Source: Patagioenas fasciata (taxonomy: Eukaryota > Chordata > Aves > Columbiformes > Columbidae). From it: a stretch of DNA of 64,000 nucleotides. Shown here in pieces: positions 32,830-64,000 of the stretch. A program made the position numbers and the translations under genes. The stretch spans positions 13,399,001 to 13,463,000 of the forward strand of contig NC_092520.1 of NCBI RefSeq assembly GCF_037038585.1, written 5' to 3'. Position 1 is the stretch's first letter. Each line of letters begins with the position of its first letter. The notes under the pieces were generated by a model. That model was not told where the DNA came from, searched no databases, and worked only from the letters and a program-made list of their open reading frames with translations.

Positions 32830-34704
32830 TAACCATTTGTCAATTTTTATTAGTGTTAGGGAAACCAAACAGCCTTCATCAAGAAACAAAATATACACAT
32901 GTACTCAATTTGCTAATAGAGAAAAATGCTATGAACCATCTTATATAGTGATTGTACGTAAGAGCAGCTCTGCCCTTCAACCTTAAAGCAAATCCAAGTC
33001 CTTCAGCAGGTGTTTTGTGTGGATTCTTTGCACTATTGAACCATAACATCTCAGGCCACCCTATACAAGCAGTGATGCTGTAGAGCCTGTTGCTTATCCT
33101 GTTAGAAGGTGGCTGTGGGTTTCTCTGTACAGAGGGAGACGCTGTTTGCAGCAGAGCAGGTGGAAGTGGAGACCACAGGGGAAATTACTGTTCCTGCCTT
33201 GGAAGGAATGTGGCTTTTGAAAGGCAGCTGCTTATGTGTAAATTGGTCCACTCTTGTACCCACTCAGTAAATACTTCTCTGTAGTGGAAGAGAGGCTGAG
33301 TGAAGAAGCAAGCTGAGGGGTACATGAACAGGTGACCAGAGGATGGGATCCTACCACAGAAGAGCAACACGGGCACCCAGAGCAGGCAGGGCCCTCAGCC
33401 TGAGCACGGAGATGAGCAGCAGCCCCAAGCAAAGAGCCCTGCACATATGTAACTTCCGTCACTGTAAGCCTGACTTATACAATTTATACTTGCCTGGTTG
33501 GAAGTCATGGTTTCACCAAGTGTGCTGCTTATCTCTGGTTCTAGAGTAAAATTTTGTATTAAAATTCAATTTAGACCCAAGTTCAGTAGGCTGACACTAA
33601 TTCTTGAAGTGTGCTATGAGGAAAAAGACTTAAATGTGGGGCTCAGAACCTGGTGAAGCTGTTTAGTCTACCAGAAGCAGTTGCAATGCGGCAGAAAGGC
33701 TTCTTTGGCTGATATACAGTTGCTTCCATTAGTTAACAGAAAACTGCAATACCTTAAATATGCCACTATGATCCTGCACAGACGCTTCAAACTCACTAAT
33801 TATTCTTACCCAAGCAAGATGAAATGACTGATCCTAGCAGTTCACATGTGCCCCTTGGTGTTCTGCTCCCTTTCCCCTGATGAGTAGAGGCACTGGCGGA
33901 CAGAAGAGCTGCAGAATGCCTGGGGGGGGATCATGCTCTGCTTCCCTCCCCAGAAATAAAGGTGCTTGAAGTTGCATCCTGGCACACCCCATGTAAACTG
34001 TAAGCGAGACTCTAAAGCCACAGAGATGGGAGTAAACTTTGTCCTACAAAGTCAAGTCCTGTAGGTTTGTTCTTCTACCACCGTGTGTGATGGGTAGAAG
34101 GTGCCCTTTCTGTATATAAGGCATCGTTTACATGGTTTCCTATGATCTAGATCAAAGTGGAAATGGGAAAAATGAGAACAACAGTGATATGTTTCAGACT
34201 CTATCGCTGTTTGTCTCTGAGGATATTGGCAAATGCTCTCATTAACACTGCTACGTAGACATAAATAGCAGAGCGTGCCATGACTTTACAGCTGTATTCT
34301 GGGCTCTGCTGTAAAGTCACTATTTCCTTTTAGCAAATGGGACATTTTTCAGACATCGGAGTAGATGTTTTTCCTCCACAGTACTTCATTCTAGCGTATG
34401 GTCTTTCAAGCCAAGTGATTTTCTAGCACATAAGTGAACAAAGAAAGAGCTCTAGGTTTCTTTTAGGTGGCAAGTGCAATTAGCCTGTGTGATAATCTAG
34501 CCACTGAGAAGGTTAATTGCATAGGGGGCCTTGTTTGTTTGTTTTTGCTTAAGCTTCCTCTAGTGCTACAGTACTAACAAATTACCCTGGAGAGAAATAA
34601 ATAAATAGGTTGGCATCTCCCAGACACCATACTGGAAATCCAGAGGGTTTCAGAAAAGCTACCCTGATGGTCCTGGGAAGGTACTCAGCAAAAAAAAGTC
34701 TGTA
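32830..34704 (-). other. MTMR2: MTMR2 3' UTR
   Basis: About 1.9 kb between the stop and the first minus-strand AATAAA. It is AT-rich with (TTTG)-like simple sequence near 34530. The end is inferred from the poly(A) signal. Confidence 0.65.
32846..32851 (-). promoter_or_regulatory. MTMR2: MTMR2 poly(A) signal AATAAA
   Basis: The first canonical hexamer on the minus strand downstream of the MTMR2 stop. Confidence 0.65.
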
Positions 34705-59320
<24,616 letters not shown>

Positions 59321-62300
59321 CTAGGCAGAAGACAGAGGTAGAAAAAAATACCTTTACATTTTCACAAACCAAGTTTACACTTACCTGCAACAGGTCAGCA
59401 ATATCAGGGACAACAAATATTCAAGGCTCCTCAGGTACTGCCTAGTGCCTCAGTTCCTGAAAGCTCAACACAAAGTGCAGCCCTCCCGCACACCACTGGG
59501 CCACGCAGGAGTGTTCAGTCAAACTCCCCCAGTTACATACGGAACCCAAGGGACCAGTTCCTTTCCCAGCAGACGTGACCAACTATTACCATGATGCTAC
59601 CAACTAACAAGTAGAACAATCTCTAGTATACACAGAGGAAAAAGCACACCATGTCACACCACTGTCTTCAATGAGTGTCCAACAACTGCAAAGCTCCTGG
59701 TTCAGCTCAGTATAAGTGACTCGTTACAAAGGCTGCATTTTGATAGGTATGTATAGGAGGTGCAGTTTCTTTTTTTTTTGGCTACCAAATGACCCCTCCT
59801 CCACTTTCCCTTGGGTTAAAGTAATATCACAGGGCATTACTTCTCACAGATACAACTGCATTTACTCAAAGGTTTTCACAAGAATGGCTGCTACCACGAG
59901 GAAATCGACATTTTTGGAAAGCACAGCTCTAACTATGAAAGCCTATCCTGAGGTCTAAACCTATAGTAAGAATTAGAGGAGAAGAGCACATTTGGCCAAG
60001 ATTAAGACCAAGTCTACGTGGCCAAAGACAGAAGGATTTAATCATATTGCCCATGCTTAGAACCTCCCAAATGGCCACAACTGCAGCAACACACTGGTTG
60101 TTCAACCAAATAACAGAGAGAGCAGGTAAGGTAGCCTGGATTCTGCCTCATGCTTGTGGTAACCACAAGACTTTGCATTTAAAGCTGGCATGCATCCCAC
60201 CTGGTGGACACAGAGAAAGCTCATGTCTGCCCACTACTGAACGTGCAGTCGCCCAAAATGCTTTCTTTATCTTAACGTGAGGAAAGAGAAATAATTGTTT
60301 TAATTTGATATCAGGAAATCCCTGCAAAGAAAATTCAAAGACATGGCCTAAAGTGGTACCTGACATGTCTGTAGTTGACTTTCATGTAGGATCAAGCCAG
60401 AGGGAGAGCCTCAGGGAAGAAAAATTCTCTAAACTATGCAAAAAAAATGAAGACAAAAACCAAAGAAACCCCATGCCACAATAAAAGCACGTTCCAGCAT
60501 TTCCACACAACAGATTGATGTATAGATGAAAAGATTAACGAGATCAAAGCCTGCTTGAGAACAAGACATAGATTTTTAAAAGTGCACTCAAAAGACTCTA
60601 GAAAAAAAAAATAAAAGCAAGCACAGTCCTGGCTTCTTAACAGGAGCCTCAAAACTGCACCACTTAGGCCAGCTCTTAGCAGGGAGGCTGCCAGAGCAGC
60701 TGACTGGGGTCTGCGGGAGGGTATAGGGACGTCCCCACTGACAGGGCTCACCCTGAACTTGCAGGAAAGCTTCTCCTCCCCCACCTCAGCCACGCTAGTA
60801 AAAACAAAGTTTTGCTGGTACAACTAGCAGAAGTCTGTGCTGAGGACTTCTTGTCAGCACAGCTGTGTTGGCCACAGATCACACATCCCATCAAAGCCCT
60901 GAGTGACGGCCTCCCCAACAAAAGCCTGTGACGTAGACCCGCTCTCAACTCCAGTGTATCAAGTTTTGCGCTTGAGTAACAGCCTTCAAATTAGCAGGAT
61001 AACATCTGGATTATGATAAATGAGACGGAGGCTTCTGGCTCTTTAGTTCTTAAGTGGTGGTCGTCTTTGCAGCCTTTTATCTTGGAAGGACATCAGTAAA
61101 AATACACTCTGTGTTCAGGACGTGATCACGACTTCTTTGAGAAGGTCGGTACCCCAAAGGGGCAGCAGCTGCTGTAAGGATCACTTTGGTCAGCAGCTGG
61201 ACTCGGGGCTCTCCTGCAGATGTCTGTGGGAGCAGATCCAGTAGTAAACGTTTGGGGGACTGGGCTGAGTTCTATGCCAAAACAAATATGAGGTAAGATA
61301 CACAGAAAGCACTTGGTATGACAAAGAGCTGCCCTGGTCACTAGTGCTCAGGTGGGTTTTAAACACTGTACTGCAGGTGGGGGAGAGAAGGAGGGAAGAG
61401 GCACGCAGTGCAAAAGACAAAGATCTCCATGTCAACACCATTCTGCTAAAGACAAGGTTGAAAGCCTTTTCAGTTTAAATACTGGCTCTTCTAAGCTTAA
61501 TAAAATCCATCTGCTCGCTCATATTCTCTGAAATGTGGAGTCCCCAAGGTCAAAGGAAAGGATTAGCGATCCAAACCTGTGCTCACTTCACCATAGGGCA
61601 GCAGACAGATGGCCTGCTGGAAACACAGCACTTCCAGACAAAAAGCTTCTGCCACGTCCCCCTCCATTCCCCAACTGACCTCAGCCACACGACCTACCTT
61701 AGGTAAGGCAGCACCGACTGCTTTCACAGTGATTTCGAAGTCAGCACAAGCACATCCCCCTGGATACAACCACTCTTCCCAAGAGGCTGAGACAGACACG
61801 GTCAGAAAGCCCAGGGCAAACACTGCTCTGGTGTGCTGGTCTTTGCAGCATCTGCCCACCTCTAGATCTCGAACAAGCCTCCTAGCTGGAATGCGAACAC
61901 TCGAAACCCATCCTGCCAGGAACCAAGAAATGAAAGCAGCCATTTTCCTGAAATCCACCTCCATCAGCGGCTCCTTAAAATTGATTGAGGGAAATACAAT
62001 CAGTGTGCAGCTGACAGTGCAGCAGAAGACATCTGGGGCAACGCTAAAGCACGGGGTGGCAGGAGGGAGGAAAAGTGGGTGGATAAGGAAATGGGAGTTT
62101 TGGAAACGGATCAAGGGAGAATGGGACGGACAACACACATGGAGCTCTGGGAGGACACTGACACCACAGAGACACCATGTGCCTCTTATAGGACTAAGGA
62201 GATGCCATGAAAAGCCCCTCCATCTTACTGCCATCCTTCCTTCCCCACTCAAAATCCAAAAATGGTTCACTAAACCATGAGAAAAATCTTTTCCTGTACA

Positions 62301-64000
62301 TCAGCCTATTTTCAAGACTCTAAAAATAACACTGCTGGGCCCAGATTTATCCCTCTGCAAGTCTTGCAAAATGAAATTGAGAGCTCCAGTGAGGCAAGGA
62401 AGCAGGTAGGGGAGCTGGGGACACGACTGCGGCAGCCCGGCTGTAGCAGTGACAGCTGCCTGCTCTGCCACTCAGACAAACAAGGTCTTCCGTATCTTTT
62501 CCCCACAGAACTGTTACGCTTGTAACTGAATCTCCAGGGGAATAACCTTTATTTCTGTTGTCTTTTACCGAGTAATATGATCTACCCATTCCAGCCATCA
62601 GCAGCTCTCCCCCTGGATAAAACAGCTCTCTGGGATGCTGAGCATGGGGGCACCTCAGCACCTGAGCACAACTGCTGCCTTGGCTCTGGGAGGGTGTGAG
62701 GACTTCATGCCACCACCTACCTTTGTTCTCTGCTCAAGCAGCGACTTGGCAGAACAAACCCACACTTGCTACATTTAGCAACTGCTTCTCTTACTCCAAG
62801 TTCCTACCTTGTGTTATCTCCAGCCCACTTACCCATGGCTGAAGGTGCAGAGCTTTCTCAAGCCCTCCCATCTATAGCACCCAAGGCAGGAAAACCCCAA
62901 TGCTGTGTTGAAGACACAGCCTCCAGATGCCAGCAACAAAGCAATCAGCTCCTTTGTTTGCACCTGTGAGGCCAGGGAAAGAGGTTTAGGCCCTGCTAAA
63001 AAGGTAAGACTGCTCCCTGCCTCATCTCTTACCTCGTCATGCTGTGATTACCAGCTGAATCACTGGGCCGAGGCCAATTGTATAAGGTTTAACAAGGCCA
63101 AGTGCTGGGTCCTGCACTTGGGTCACAACAACCCCAGGCAGTGCTACAGGTTCGGGGAAGAATGCCTGGAATGTGTCTGGCAGAGAGGGATCTGGGGGTG
63201 TTGATCAACAGTGGCTGAACATGAGCCAGCAGTGTGCCCAGGTGGCCAAAAAGGCCAACAGCATCCTGGCTTGTATCAGGAATAGTGTGGCCAGCAGGAC
63301 TAGAGAAGTGATTGTGCCACTGTACTCAGCAATGGTGAGGACCCACCTTGAATCCCGTGTTCAGTTTTGGGCCCCTCACCATAAGAAGGACATTGAAGTA
63401 CTGGAGGGATTGCAGAGGAGGTGATGAAGCTGGTGAGGGGCCTGGAGCACAAGTGTGATGAGGAGAGGCTGAGGGAACTGGGGCTGTTCAGCCTGGAGAA
63501 AAGGAGGCCGAGGGGAGACCTTATCACTGTCTGCAACTGCCTGAAAGGAGGTTGTAGCATGGAGGGTGCTGGTCTCTTCTCCCAAGTAGCAAGTGATAGG
63601 ACAAGAGGAAATAGCCTCAAGTTGCACCAGGGGAGGTTTAAATTGGATATTTGGAAAAAATTATTCACAGAAAGGGTTGTCAGGCATTGGAACAGGCTGT
63701 CCAGGGAAGCATTTAAAAGTCATTTAGATGAGGTTCTTAGGGACATGGTTTAGTGCTAGAGTTAAGCTAGGTTATGGTTGGACTTGACGATCCTGAGGGC
63801 CTCTTCCAACTGAAATGATTCTATGATTCAGGGCACTGCGTTCTGCTGAGCCGCTCCAGCCACATGTTCACGTGCCTCCTGACACAGCAGCCAGCGTGCT
63901 GCTCCAAAAACCCCTCTCCTGGCCGACGTCCCTGCAGGACTTATGCACACAGCTCACCCCTACACTTCTACAGTGTCTACAGAGACACACTGTGCTGTAA
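59321..64000 (-). other. MTMR2: MTMR2 intron 2 (partial)
   Basis: At least 4.7 kb upstream of exon 3 with no match to the Ser-rich N-terminal exons expected for MTMR2. It contains an unassigned exon-like segment near 61698-61912 and a CR1 fragment at 63055-63830. Confidence 0.75.
63055..63830 (+). mobile_element. CR1 LINE 3' fragment (copy I)
   Basis: Antisense to MTMR2. It starts in the AACAAGGCCAAGTGCTGGGT region and ends TGATTCTATGATTC at 63830. It has the third tail type, with a small deletion that removes part of the PSLEV segment. Confidence 0.94.

Noticed and set aside
59370..59400. A strong minus-strand donor (GCAG|GTAAGTGT at about 59385), considered as the end of MTMR2 exon 2
   Set aside because: The upstream phase-0 frame hits a stop quickly and does not match the Ser-rich N-terminus of MTMR2.

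Overview
The window is nuclear DNA from a bird. Three vertebrate protein-coding genes can be assembled exon by exon with GT/AG splice sites. Nine fragments of the CR1 LINE, the dominant avian retroposon, lie in the introns, and the introns are short for a vertebrate. CR1 also occurs in turtles and crocodilians, so 'bird' is an inference from compactness plus CR1; the species cannot be read from the sequence. No bacterial-type operons, CRISPR arrays, tRNA or rRNA genes were seen.

Layout, left to right. (1) Positions about 1 to 9028, minus strand: FAM76B, a Cys-rich nuclear-speckle protein with a nine-histidine run. Eight coding exons (281 codons) are present; the last part of the gene was not found and probably lies beyond the left edge. 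(2) Positions 9029 to 9883: a GC-rich head-to-head promoter shared with CEP57. It has ten CCAAT/ATTGG boxes and a compact E2F/CHR-like cluster. (3) Positions 9884 to about 32275, plus strand: CEP57, a coiled-coil centrosome and microtubule protein, complete in 11 coding exons (498 residues), with a poly(A) signal at 32253. (4) Positions about 32830 to 64000, minus strand: MTMR2, a 3-phosphoinositide phosphatase. Thirteen coding exons give residues 63 to 643 in human numbering without a single insertion or deletion, including the catalytic CSDGWDRT loop and the C-terminal PDZ ligand. The exons for the first 62 residues were not found and should lie to the right of the window.

The order FAM76B(-) CEP57(+) MTMR2(-) is the same as on human 11q21, so this is a conserved syntenic block. 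FAM76B and CEP57 are divergent with one promoter region; CEP57 and MTMR2 are convergent, with 3' ends about 0.55 kb apart. The three proteins have no obvious shared pathway.

I found no new multi-gene system. The points most worth checking are the CCAAT-dense bidirectional promoter, inverted CR1 pairs flanking exon blocks in CEP57 and MTMR2 (candidate circular-RNA drivers), a read-through alternative end of FAM76B, and an unassigned exon-like segment in MTMR2 intron 2.
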